A stretch of DNA of 64,000 nucleotides, taken from the NCBI RefSeq assembly GCF_963675165.1, contig NC_087378.1, forward strand, positions 7,803,273 through 7,867,272, read 5' to 3'. Below the pieces are notes generated by a model. That model worked only from the letters and a program-made list of their open reading frames with translations, had not been told where the DNA came from and made no database searches. The position numbers were made by a program, and so were the translations under genes. The stretch is from Halichondria panicea. Lineage: Eukaryota > Porifera > Demospongiae > Suberitida > Halichondriidae. Shown here piece after piece: positions 22,141 through 33,822 of the stretch; position 1 is the first letter of the stretch, and every line of letters begins with the position of its first letter.

Positions 22141-22191
22141 GGAAGTAAGTCACAGCTTGTCACTAGCCGACTAATAATACATTGTTTGCAG

Positions 22192-23850
22192 ACACTGGAT
22201 ATGAGAGAATGGTTTCTTGTGCTGAGAGGATTATTGAGGGCCTTTCCAGAGACTCCATTGGAATAGCTATCTCACTGTTCTCGAAGGGACTTATATCTGA
22301 TGCTGTTATGATGGAGACAATAGAATTGAATGAAACTAAAGTGGACAAAGCTAGAAGACTCTTCACAGCTGTTTTAGAGGCTGTTAAGCTTAATCCAGGG
22401 AGGTACGATGATTTCTTAGCGATACTTCGAGAGCATGGAGTGTACACGGATCTATTGGAAATGCTTGAAATCAAAGGTATGATCCTTGCTCTTTCTTAAT
22501 ATTATACCAGAATTTATTTATATTAGAAAGAGGTGAAGCAACAACTGAAAGTGAACCCGTTCCTTCTGAGGAGGAAGTTGTAGCTAGACGTCAACATCTT
22601 AATGCTGTAAGTGTGCCATGTACAGTGCTTATTCTTTTGGTCACCATTGTCCTTAGCTGCATCATACTATGCTATAATAATACATGGTCTGTATCAGACA
22701 CATAATAATAGGTATATGCATGGTTTTGGAAAATGCCCTTATACTAAATGGGACACCTAACTGTATGAGACCAAATGTGGACGTTACAAGGCAAGGTAAT
22801 AATGTAGTAACTAACAAGTCAATGTCCTCAGGCCAAACCATTTCATCTGCTACTCCCCCTTCAGATGAATAAAAAGATACATCAGAGTGATTTGAAACAA
22901 GTTTATGAGCTATTGCTTCCTGCTAGGACCATCTGGTTCAACTTAGGAATTGCTCTCGGACTAAGCTCAAGCACACTGGCTGGCATTGAGGAAAACAATG
23001 TATTTAAACCCGATAAGTACCTCATGAAGATGCTTGAGATCGTCCTTCATACTAACACCAATCTCACTTGGTCTGGTTTGTGTGAAGCCCTTAGGACACC
23101 ATCAGTGGCTCGTAATGATGTGGCCGAAGATATTGAAGCAATGATTCGTACAAAACGAAAAAGTCCAATCCTTCGTAACGATGGAAATTCTGAGGAAGGA
23201 CTGAAAAGTGAGAGTGATGCTTATGGAAAAACCATGTGTTGTAGTCTCTCCTCCCTCTCCCATTGTGTACCGAGGGGCAGATCAACATCACATATTAATG
23301 GCTAACATTTTTCCATTCCATACAGTCCCTCCAGCTCAGCTTCCAGAACCAGAGTCCTCCCCAGAATACAACACGATGTTGTCCTGCACACCACAGCTCA
23401 TTACCGCTATAGCTCAAGACCCACTGACAATCTGCGATGAGATGACTGCAGCTGGTCTCATTCAGTCGGTTTACATACGAGAATTTATCCGCTACCCCAT
23501 GCACACTGACCGTGCCAAGGCAACCAAGTTGGTGGACTTCATGACGGATCGAGTCAAGACCTCTCCCTCTGACTTTGACAAGTTTATGAATATCCTGAAA
23601 ATATTTCCCTGGACTAAGAGTGCCATTACAGACATTCTCCAGAAGAAGTTGATCAAAGAGGGAAAACTGGTGAATTACATCTAGCTTAAATGTAATAGCA
23701 TTAGTAATTGTCTAATAGAAAGAGGGGACTCTGATGGTGACCTCGGATAAGTTGCTGGCAGAATGTCGCAGTGAGACAGCTGACATTGAAGTGGTGAGAG
23801 GCTACCTGGAGCAAGAAGACTGTGATGTCAATATCAGAGATGATGATAGG
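22192..23850 (+). pseudogene. CARD-Death-CARD-ankyrin segment without start exon (tandem copy 1)
   Basis: Exons: 22192-22476 (CARD-like; K-A-R-R-L-F...R-Y-D-D-F core), 22527-22606 (acidic linker), 22865-23207 (Death domain, T-W-S-G-L-C-E-A-L), 23326-23669 (second CARD-like domain), 23719-23850 (ankyrin-like exon KEGTLMVTSDK...). All are open and phases agree. If the last 49-nt intron is retained, translation stops at TAG 23682-23684. The leader/2A exon is truncated and the ankyrin series ends at a TG tract, so the segment has neither a proper start nor end. Short isoforms from internal ATGs cannot be excluded. Confidence 0.65.
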
Positions 23851-23906
23851 GTATGTAATGCTATACTTGTTATGCCTTGGTGCACATGCGCAAGCGAGGT
23901 ATACGG

Positions 23907-24009
<103 letters not shown>

Positions 24010-24160
24010 CTATAATAGCTAGTAGTAGCTTTATGTTATGTAGCTTTGACACCTGTTTTCACATCATTTGCTGCTTCAGTGCGGAGATGTGGAGTCTAAT
24101 CCAGGACCTGGAAGTAAGTCACAGCTTGTCACTAGCCGACTAATAATACATTGTTTGCAG

Positions 24161-25818
24161 ACACTGGATATGAGAGAATGGTTTCTTGTGCTGAGAGGAT
24201 TATTGAGGGCCTTTCCAGAGACTCCATTGGAATAGCTATCTCACTGTTCTCGAAGGGACTTATATCTGATGCTGTTATGATGGAGACAATAGAATTGAAT
24301 GAAACTAAAGTGGACAAAGCTAGAAGACTCTTCACAGCTGTTTTAGAGGCTGTTAAGCTTAATCCAGGGAGGTACGATGATTTCTTAGCGATACTTCGAG
24401 AGCATGGAGTGTACACGGATCTATTGGAAATGCTTGAAATCAAAGGTATGATCCTTGCTCTTTCTTAATATTATACCAGAATTTATTTATATTAGAAAGA
24501 GGTGAAGCAACAACTGAAAGTGAACCCGTTCCTTCTGAGGAGGAAGTTGTAGCTAGACGTCAACATCTTAATGCTGTAAGTGTGCCATGTACAGTGCTTA
24601 TTCTTTTGGTCACCATTGTCCTTAGCTGCATCATACTATGCTATAATAATACATGGTCTGTATCAGACACATAATAATAGGTATATGCATGGTTTTGGAA
24701 ATGCCCTTATACTAAATGGGACACCTAACTGTATGAGACCAAATGTGGACGTTACAAGGCAAGGTAATAATGTAGTAACTAACAAGTCAATGTCCTCAGG
24801 CCAAACCATTTCATCTGCTACTCCCCCTTCAGATGAATAAAAAGATACATCAGAGTGATTTGAAACAAGTTTATGAGCTATTGCTTCCTGCTAGGACCGA
24901 ATGGTTCAGCTTAGGACATGCTCTCGGACTAAGCTCAAGCACACTGGCTGGCATTGAGGAAAACAATGTATTTAAACCCGATAAGTACCTCATGAAGATG
25001 CTTGAGATCGTCCTTCATACTAACACCAATCTCACTTGGTCTGGTTTGTGTGAAGCCCTTAGGACACCATCAGTGGCTCGTAATGATGTGGCCGAAGATA
25101 TTGAAGCAATGATTCGTACAAAACGAAAAAGTCCAATCCTTCGTAACGATGGAAATTCTGAGGAAGGACTGAAAAGTGAGAGTGATGCTTATGGAAAAAC
25201 CATGTGTTGTAGTCTCTCCTCCCTCTCCCATTGTGTACCGAGGGGCAGATCAACATCACATATTAATGGCTAACATTTTTCCATTCCATACAGTCCCTCC
25301 AGCTCAGCTTCCAGAACCAGAGTCCTCCCCAGAATACAACACGATGTTGTCCTGCACACCACAGCTCATTACCGCTATAGCTCAAGACCCACTGACAATC
25401 TGCGATGAGATGACTGCAGCTGGTCTCATTCAGTCGGTTTACATACGAGAATTTATCCGCTACCCCATGCACACTGACCGTGCCAAGGCAACCAAGTTGG
25501 TGGACTTCATGACGGATCGAGTCAAGACCTCTCCCTCTGACTTTGACAAGTTTATGAATATCCTGAAAATATTTCCCTGGACTAAGAGTGCCATTACAGA
25601 CATTCTCCAGAAGAAGTTGATCAAAGAGGGAAAACTGGTGAATTACATCTAGCTTAAATGTAATAGCATTAGTAATTGTCTAATAGAAAGAGGGGACTCT
25701 GATGGTGACCTCGGATAAGTTGCTGGCAGAATGTCGCAGTGAGACAGCTGACATTGAAGTGGTGAGAGGCTACCTGGAGCAAGAAGACTGTGACGTCAAT
25801 ATCAGAGATGATGATAGG
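24161..25818 (+). pseudogene. CARD-Death-CARD-ankyrin segment (tandem copy 2)
   Basis: Exons 24161-24445, 24496-24575, 24833-25175, 25294-25637 and 25687-25818 repeat copy 1 at a distance of 1968-1969 bp. Differences are concentrated near the start of the Death exon, where copy 1 reads TIWFNLGIALG and copy 2 reads TEWFSLGHALG, suggesting conversion from, or divergence toward, other paralogs. It has the same missing start and truncated ankyrin series. Confidence 0.65.
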
Positions 25819-25874
25819 GTATGTAATGCTATACTTGTTATGCCTTGGTGCACATGCGCAAGCGAGGTATACGG

Positions 25875-26276
<402 letters not shown>

Positions 26277-26426
26277 TATAATAGCTAGTAGTAGCTTTAT
26301 GTTATGTAGCTTTGACACCTGTTTTCACATCATTTGCTGCTTCAGTGCGGAGATGTGGAGTCTAATCCAGGACCTGGAAGTAAGTCACAGCTTGTCACTA
26401 GCCGACTAATAATACATTGTTTGCAG

Positions 26427-29400
26427 ACACTGGATATGAGAGAATGGTTTCTTGTGCTGAGAGGATTATTGAGGGCCTTTCCAGAGATCCCAGGGGACTG
26501 GCTACCTCACTGTTGTCTAGGGGACTGATATCTGACACTGTTCTGAAGAAAACAATAGAATTGAATGAAACTAAAGTGGACAAAGCTAGAAAACTCTACA
26601 CAACCATTTTTCAGATTGTAACGGAGTATCCAGAGAGGTACGATGATTTCTTAGCGATACTTCGAGAGAATGGAGGAATGTACACGGATCTATTGGAATT
26701 GCTTGAAGCTGAAGGTATGATCACTGCTCTTTCCTTCAGAATAAACTTAATAAGCAACGATTCCTACTGCTGAAATAGAGCCAAGGATTTGTAAGAGAAA
26801 ACACCATGTGTTGTAATAACTCTTGCTAACACCACACCACTAACACTGTGCTCTATTCTACAGCCACTCCTAATTCACAGCAAGAAAGACGTCCCATTCC
26901 ACAACCAAGACTATCTCCTCATCACCAAAAAGGTATTCATATTGCACTGTATTCGTCTGTTCAATATAATGTTTGTGTACGTGTTACATGCTTAGCCACT
27001 CCTCCCTCTCCCATTGTGTACTATAAGGGGTTCCTATGAACTACCATAAATTATCAGTTACATGTCAATGGCATACAGTCCCTCCAGCTCAGCTTCTAGA
27101 ACCAGTCTACTCCCCAGAATACAAGACGATGTTGTCCTGCACACTACAGCTCAATGACATCATAGCTCAGGACCCACAGAGAACCTGCGATGTGATGATT
27201 GCAGCTGGTCTCATTCAGTCAGTTCACATTCGAGATTTTATCCGCCACCCCACACACACCGACCGTGCCAAGGCAACCAAGTTGGTGGACTTCATGACAG
27301 ATCGAGTCAGGACCTCTTCCTCTGACTTTGACAAGTTTATGGAAATCCTGAAAAGATTGTCCTGGACTGAACGCCTTGTAGGCATCCTCCAGAGCACCTA
27401 TCAGCAGATTCTGAAGTTGATTGAAGAGGAAAAACTGGTGAATTAGCTGCTTATACATGTAGTTAAATGTAATAGCTAATAGTATCCTCTGATGGTGGTC
27501 CCCATGCAGGTGGTCCCCATGCAGACTATGGTGGCAGCACTTAGAGCTCCATCTGTAGGAGAGAATGATGTTGCTATAGACATTGAGGAGCGTTACATAT
27601 CAATTAGGTCTCCACCTTCAAGTCCGCAGTTGGAAGAGGAAACAAAAGATAACAAAGCAGGTACGTCAGACAGACATGTTAAATCATTATTATAGAGATT
27701 AATCTCAGCAGTGAAGGTTCTCAAACGTAAAAACAGTTTTGTGATCAAAGATGAATTTGCTGACCTTTCTATTGAAACAAAAAACATCTTGAAGCAAAGT
27801 AATGTCACTATTATCGATTTCAAACTTCGACTAATGATTCTTTGTGGCGATGTGCCGGACTTGGATGATTTTGATAAGATTTTTGCCTATTACGTGAACA
27901 GTGCGGAATGGTCTCATATGAATAGTGATGTTCTGTGTCAACTTATTGAACGATTTGGGGACAAAAAGTTGAAAAAACTAAAAAAGGAGTTTGAAGAAAA
28001 GAAGGCAGGATATTTAGTGGCGACTAAAATCAGTGACTACATTACAAAGAATACGGTTTCAAATCAAAGTAATTGCACTGGAGGTCGCCGAAGGAACAGT
28101 AAAGGCTATCGAGACCAGCTAAAAATGAAGCTGAAACTTGAGGTGAACATAAGTACGCTAACTTTGAAATACATTACTGACCTGTGGAAGAAATTGGCTT
28201 ACCTAAACCTACCTAACATTTATTTGATTTTGGACAGTATTGTTGGTGGTAGTCTTTGGGTTACATGGTCTATCACTCTTCCACGTATTATCACTCTTCC
28301 ACGTATTGCTTCTGAATTTCAAGACAAAGTGAAGCATCCAGAAGCTTTGAAATTCTTCAAAGACAACCTCATTGTTCAAGTAATACTTAATGGTCAGTGT
28401 CTGTATTCTGCAAATGGAGAAGAATTAACTGACTCCATGAAAAGCTCTGCCTCTGTGTTTTCACCATCCGGATCTATTGGGGAACATACTGAACCATTTA
28501 AAAAGAAGGTATGGTCAAATAAGTGAAGTGCAATTATGTATTTATAATAACTGTTCTCAGGCAATCTCGGAGAAGTTACTGGCAGAATGTCGCAGTAAGA
28601 CAGCTGACATTGAAGTGGTGAGAGGCTACCTGGAGCAAGAAGACTGTGACGTCAATATCAGGGATGATTATTGGGTATGTAATGTGTTGTATGGTTATAC
28701 GGTAGTGTGTTTGTGTGTGTGTCTGTGCTATAATAGCTAGTAGTAGCTTTATGTTATGTAGCTTTGACACCTCCACCGATGCATCAGCACCCGCTGTGCT
28801 TTCATTTATATAATGGCTCTTGTACTGTAGCTCCACAGGAGTCCATTGATGTGGGCTCTTGAGAACAAACACTTTGATATTGCCAAACTGCTCCTGCAAT
28901 ACAAGCCTCAAGTTCGTATTCAGGACACGGTAATCCTCTTACTATAATGGCAGGGTACAATGTAACATTGTGTGTGTACAGGTAGGGTGGTCTCCGTTGT
29001 TGCTGGCCAGTAGAGCAGGAGACCTGGAGATAGTGCAGGGAATAGTGGCACTGGGAGCAGAGATTGACCTGCTTATAAATGTGAGTGAGACAATACCTGC
29101 ATTGTGTGTTATGGTAGTAACTGTCTAACAGACAAAACAGACTCCTCTGATATGGGCTGCTTACAAGGGTCATGCAGAGGTGGTTACATTTCTATTGGAG
29201 AAAGGAGCATTTGTGGATTTCCCTGATGAGGTATGAACAACTCTTTTATTATACGGTAGTGTGTGCGTGTACATGTGTGTGCGTGTGTGTGTGCGTGTGC
29301 GTGTGTAGACTGCTATACAGCTGCTCAAGGATCAATGAAGTGCAAGTAAGAGTTTCTATATAGGCTTCTAGTCATGTTTTCTTGGATTTTAATTCGTAAT

Positions 29401-31981
29401 AATGCTTCGTTCTCCAAGTTTTGCTTACTTGGAATGCCATTACAGCCTTTTCAGAAGAGTGCGTAGTAAAACTTGTTTTTGGAGTGTTGCTACTCTACTT
29501 AGTAGTTAGCTCTGCACTAGAATGCTAGCAGTGAGAAGAGAGCTGCAAGGCTCTACTGTACTGATGCAGCAGGCATTCATTTTTGACTTTGTACTTTGTC
29601 ATCCTTTCTAACAATCATGATTGATCATTTCCCACTCTTGTTTCCCTGTGATTAGCCTGATACAAACATCCACCGAGGCATCAGCACCTGTGGCGCTTTT
29701 ATTTTTCTATAGATACATTCATACTGATAGTACCATATAGCGCGGAATTTTCGCTGATTTCGTGGATTAGCAATCCTACACAAAACTTAAGTCCACGAAA
29801 ATGTTATCTGCTATAACGTGCAAAAGAATAAAGGCGTGGCTTCCGGTAAGCAGTCATGTACCTCGAAATTTTCGCGCTATAAATTTATTATGGTATACAA
29901 CGAAGTGTAACTGATGTAGATCTATGTAGAATGTTAAAGTTCAGTTTAGCGGAAATTGGCCTTTGTGGCAGCTACATAGGTCCCCAATATGACTACCGTA
30001 TAGAGGTTATTTCTAGGGGGCAAAATATTCGTGGAGGCCAAGTAATATTTAGCCAGTTTGTGGATATTATTTTCGTGGTTGCTGCTTGCACTGCAGGAAA
30101 GGTAGGAAGGTCGCTTCATTCGTGGGTAAGATATTCAAGATTCAACCACAAAAACCACGAATATTTTAATTGTCCCCCCCTCCGAAAATTACCCGCTATA
30201 TCAAACACCACTGTCCCATCCCTATAGCTATTTTATTGTCTATATCACACAGTATGGGTGGACTCCAGTCATGCAAGCCAGTAAGGAAGGTCATGTGGAT
30301 GTGGTGAATATTTTACTAAAGTATGATGCAAAGGCTAATCATAAAAACAATGTAAGGAGACTTATGATTCAGAATGACTTGTGTATCATCTCAAACTTGT
30401 ATGAATTGCAGGATGGGATGACTGCTCTATCTTTGGCTGCCAAATACAACCACCCCGATGTAGTGAAGGTTCTTGAACAAGGTAATCATGCATCGCAATA
30501 TTATCATAAGGAGATTTCCAATTTGTTTTCTAATGCAGACAAATATCGTAATTTAATTGATCGATGTACTAAATGCAATTTTGGGGAACGATGGTATTAT
30601 GGGTCAACTAAAACAAAGAGGTGTAGATGGTATTATGGGTCAACTAAAACAAAGAGGTGTAGATGGTATTATGGGTCACTAAAACAAAGAGGTGTAGATG
30701 GTATTATGGGTCACTAAAACAAAGAGGTGTAGATGGTATTATGGGTCACTAAAACAAAGAAGTGTAGATGGTATTATGGGTCACTAAAACAAAGAGGTGT
30801 AGATGGTATTTTATGGGTCACTAAAACAAAGAGGTGTAGATGGTATTATGGGTCACTAAAACAAAGAGGTGTAGATGGTATTATGGGTCACTAAAACAAA
30901 GAGGTGTAGATGGTATTATGGGTCACTAAAACAAAGAGGTGTAGATGGTATTATGGGTCACTAAAACAAAGAGGTGTAGATGGTATTATGGGTCACTAAA
31001 ACAAAGAGGTGTAGATGGTATTATGGGTCACTAAAACAAAGAGGTGTAGATGGTATTTTATGGGTCACTAAAACAAAGAGGTGTAGATGGTATTATGGGT
31101 CACTAAAACAAAGAGGTGTAGATGGTATTATGGGTCACTAAAACAAAGAGGTGTAGATGGTATTATGGGTCACTAAAACAAAGAGGTGTAGATGGTATTA
31201 TGGGTCACTAAAACAAAGAGGTGTAGATGGTATTATGGGTCACTAAAACAAAGAGGTGTAGATGGTATTATGGGTCACTAAAACAAAGAAGTGTAGAGGC
31301 TTGTACTACAAGCATGAACTACCGTAGAAAGTATATAAATTATTAATTAATCAAGCCAAATTAACCACTAATTGACCACAACCATGCGTTCTCAACAGTA
31401 TTTTTACATTGGAAAATAAATAATTAATTTTATTGTCTCCCCTTAATTAATGTACCAAGTATGCAGTCTCCCCTTAATTAATGACCTTATGAAGCACCTT
31501 CAGATTGCCATGGCCCAACAACTGAAAATAAGCTCAGTCCAACTGTGGAGAAAGTTGTAGCAAAACCTGATGGTCATAATGCTGTAAGTTACCATATTCT
31601 GTGAATAATAATGTCCTTCGCTGTGTTAGTGTTGCATGCCATTATAGTTGGTCTCTGAGTCTCATCTGTTAATTCCCTTTTCACTCTCAGATGAATCAAT
31701 GGATATTTTCAACTTATGGAAAAGCTCATGAGCTATTGTGGTCTGCTAGGAGCGAATGGTACAACTTAGGAATTGCTCTCGCAGTAGACCCAAACACACT
31801 GGCAAGCATCAAGAAATCCAACCCAAGTAACAGCGATGACTGCTTCAATGATATGCTTAAGAATTGCTCAGAGACAAACACCAGTCTCACTTGGTCTGGT
31901 TTGTGTGAAACCCTTAGGAAACCATCAGTGGCTCGTAATGATGTGGCAGAAAGTATTGAAGCATTTGTACAAAACGGATAA
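26427..31981 (+). CDS. CARD-CARD-helical-ankyrin-Death gene lacking the GTPase; start exon not identified
   Basis: Exons: 26427-26714 (CARD-like), 26864-26932 (Gln/Pro linker), 27079-27437 (second CARD-like), 27483-27660 (ankyrin remnant plus half a Death domain), 27712-28508 (helical domain, with a 6-residue duplication IITLPR), 28561-28674, 28831-28929, 28982-29080, 29132-29230, 30253-30351, 30412-30481 (ankyrin), 31504-31583 (linker), 31691-31981 (Death, TAA). All phases agree if the last ankyrin exon splices at 30481 straight to 31504, skipping the minisatellite. With the 45-nt intron 27438-27482 retained, translation stops at TAG 27444-27446, giving a short CARD-CARD form. The 2A exon upstream (26352) is truncated, so a start is not established. 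Compared with 33823-41744 it lacks the first Death domain and GTPase. Confidence 0.6.
29231..30252. other. Long intron with MITE copy
   Basis: Counterpart of 15196-16386: a TG/CG tract near 29265-29310, a shortened MITE at 29731-29895 and the second inverted-repeat remnant (about 29995-30200). No exon found. Confidence 0.6.
30591..31293. repeat. 35-bp minisatellite, about 20 units
   Basis: Same unit as 16729-16932 but expanded to roughly 20 copies, including a few 36- and 37-bp variants (ggtcaact, ggtattttatggg). It lies within the intron 30482-31503, if that intron is spliced. Confidence 0.9.
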
Positions 31982-32238
31982 TACCAAGCCTTCTTAGCGA
32001 TAAACTGAAAGAAAGTTTATAGAGGAACCTTTATGGTAGAGACAGCTGTTTAAAATACGGCTCAACACAAGAACTTTATGCTAGGATTTTTACGTTAGCT
32101 ACATGTAGCTGACATGATGTATAATTTATAGCATTTGTGTATGGCATGCAATGAATCTCATTAAATATTAAATGAGGAAGTGGTTTAGCTGACATGACGA
32201 TTATTTGTGTATGGCATGCAATGAATCTCATTAAATGA

Positions 32239-32250
32239 GGAAGTGGTTTA
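32239..32250 (+). promoter_or_regulatory. Conserved GGAAGTGGTTTA (local duplicate)
   Basis: Same 12-mer as 17821. Here the surrounding block, gcatgcaatgaat to ggaagtggttta, occurs twice (first GGAAGTGGTTTA near 32176). It lies 57 bp before the ATG at 32307. Confidence 0.4.
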
Positions 32251-32306
32251 ATTCTGAGCTAATTACTAGCTAGTTCTGTGTGGGCCAAAGTGAGGCGTAG
32301 AGTCGA

Positions 32307-32640
32307 ATGTCTCCTCTCAATGTCTCTCTGCTGGTTCTGGCATTCTGTTTGCTGCTTCAGTGTGGAGATGTCAAGCCCAATCCAGGACCAACAAGTAAGA
32401 TATAAGTTGTGCATACAGTATGAGACTCTCTGTTTCCATTGATAGATCCTGGGTATAAAGTAATGCTTTCTTGTGGAGAAGAGATCTAGATTGTGGAAGG
32501 TCTCTCCAGAAATCTGGAAGCTATAGCTCTACCATTGCTTGCTAAAAACTGGATGTATATGAGGAGACAATCGAGCTAAACGAAACTAAAGACACCTAAT
32601 AGTGTTGAAACTAGTGGCAGCAATCTCTATTCCAAAAACC
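32307..32640 (+). pseudogene. Signal/2A exon (intact) with dead CARD exon
   Basis: Exon 32307-32394 is an intact 29-codon leader ending GDVKPNPGPT and a GTAAG donor. The CARD-like exon from 32446 hits TAG (gagatcTAG) after 14 codons owing to the 6-bp insertion shared with 18080, then has deletions. If transcribed, it would yield only a short leader peptide. Confidence 0.75.
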
Positions 32641-32774
32641 AATTAGCATGATGGAAATTCGAAGCATCGAGCAATGTGTTTGTACAATGGCAACTACTCC
32701 AGGGGCTCTGAAGGTACTTAGTATTTATGTATAGTCTACCACATTGAGTTGATCTTCTGCTTTTACTTGCTCAG

Positions 32775-33630
32775 CTATATCGAGAAAATGTCGTGTCCTG
32801 GATATTGTCTACAATGCCAGCAACAACGAGCCAAGACTCTAGTCAAGAACTGTATAGTGTTGATCGACTGCACTCGCTTCAAACAATGGTAAGCTCCTTT
32901 ATACGAGAATCTATTGAACTGAGCAAACCAACTATATTTACTTTTTGAACTCTTGGTTCAGTGATTGATCGTATACCCTAACTTCTGTTGCGTAGATTCG
33001 AGGCACATTTTATGGGATTCCTCTAGGCCGCAAGAAGTCAAAGAAGACAGAGGTAAGAAAATTGTCGTGCACTAGTCATTAATTTAAAATGTCTGATTGA
33101 TATTATACCATTATTTTATGTGTTACAGTAAAAATTGTTTTGTAGGAATCGACTGAAGATCATGTTCTATCTGTTAAGAAGTCCAACCACATTCAGAAGA
33201 AGCTTGCTGCCAGGAAATCCACCTCCAAGATTGACCCACACGTAGAGGAGCAGTTCCTCACTGGAAGACTTCTAGGTGAGTAGTGTACGTTGCCTCCCTT
33301 GAGTGTAAACACTGTCTTTAGTATGTATCTGTGTTGTCAATTAATTTTTACCACAATTTGGGAAAGGGGGTGAGCTTTTGTTGAATGGTTCTTTAAAACT
33401 GTTGTCCTTTTCTAGCTGTGACAACATGTTACGTACGTTAGAAATACAGTTTAGTATAGTGTAGTAGTATCCAACCAACTATCAATTATCATAGATTATG
33501 TGTGTGTCCACTGTCTGCAGCGTGCGTGTCATCTCGACCAGGGCAGAGTGGCCGGTGTGATGGGTACATTCTAGAGGGCAAGGAGCTCGAGTTCTATCAG
33601 AGAAAACTCAAGTCCAAGAAGGGAAAATAA
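32775..33630 (+). pseudogene. RPS8: Ribosomal protein eS8 pseudogene, 3' fragment (copy 2)
   Basis: Same exon pieces as copy 1: 32775-32888, about 33000-33054, 33146-33275 and 33521-33630. The last two exons are fully open here ([19 protein letters not shown], then [20 protein letters not shown] to TAA). The deletion after YNASNNE and the TGG-to-TGA change in the first part are shared with copy 1, so both derive from one already-dead fragment that was duplicated with the flanking 2A genes. Confidence 0.85.
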
Positions 33631-33822
33631 ACTCTATCATGAAACTGTTTTCATTATGTCATCTTGTAACTTTCCTGGTGTGTTTGATGATTAATTTTGT
33701 TCTTGTGTTATACTTGATGGATCTTCACAAGTTTATTCATACATGGGTGGTATTGTCACACCCAGTATTAAATGGCTACTGATTTTGAATTTGAAGGCCA
33801 TTAGCTGAGCTGGAAAGAAAGT

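Noticed and set aside
26334..26528. 2A-CARD fusion starting within the truncated exon
   Set aside because: There is no ATG between the upstream in-frame TGA and the 2A codons, and reading on ignores the conserved splice donor after the 2A.
30591..31293. Regular repeats resembling a CRISPR array
   Set aside because: Units are directly contiguous 35-mers with no unique spacers; it is a eukaryotic minisatellite.
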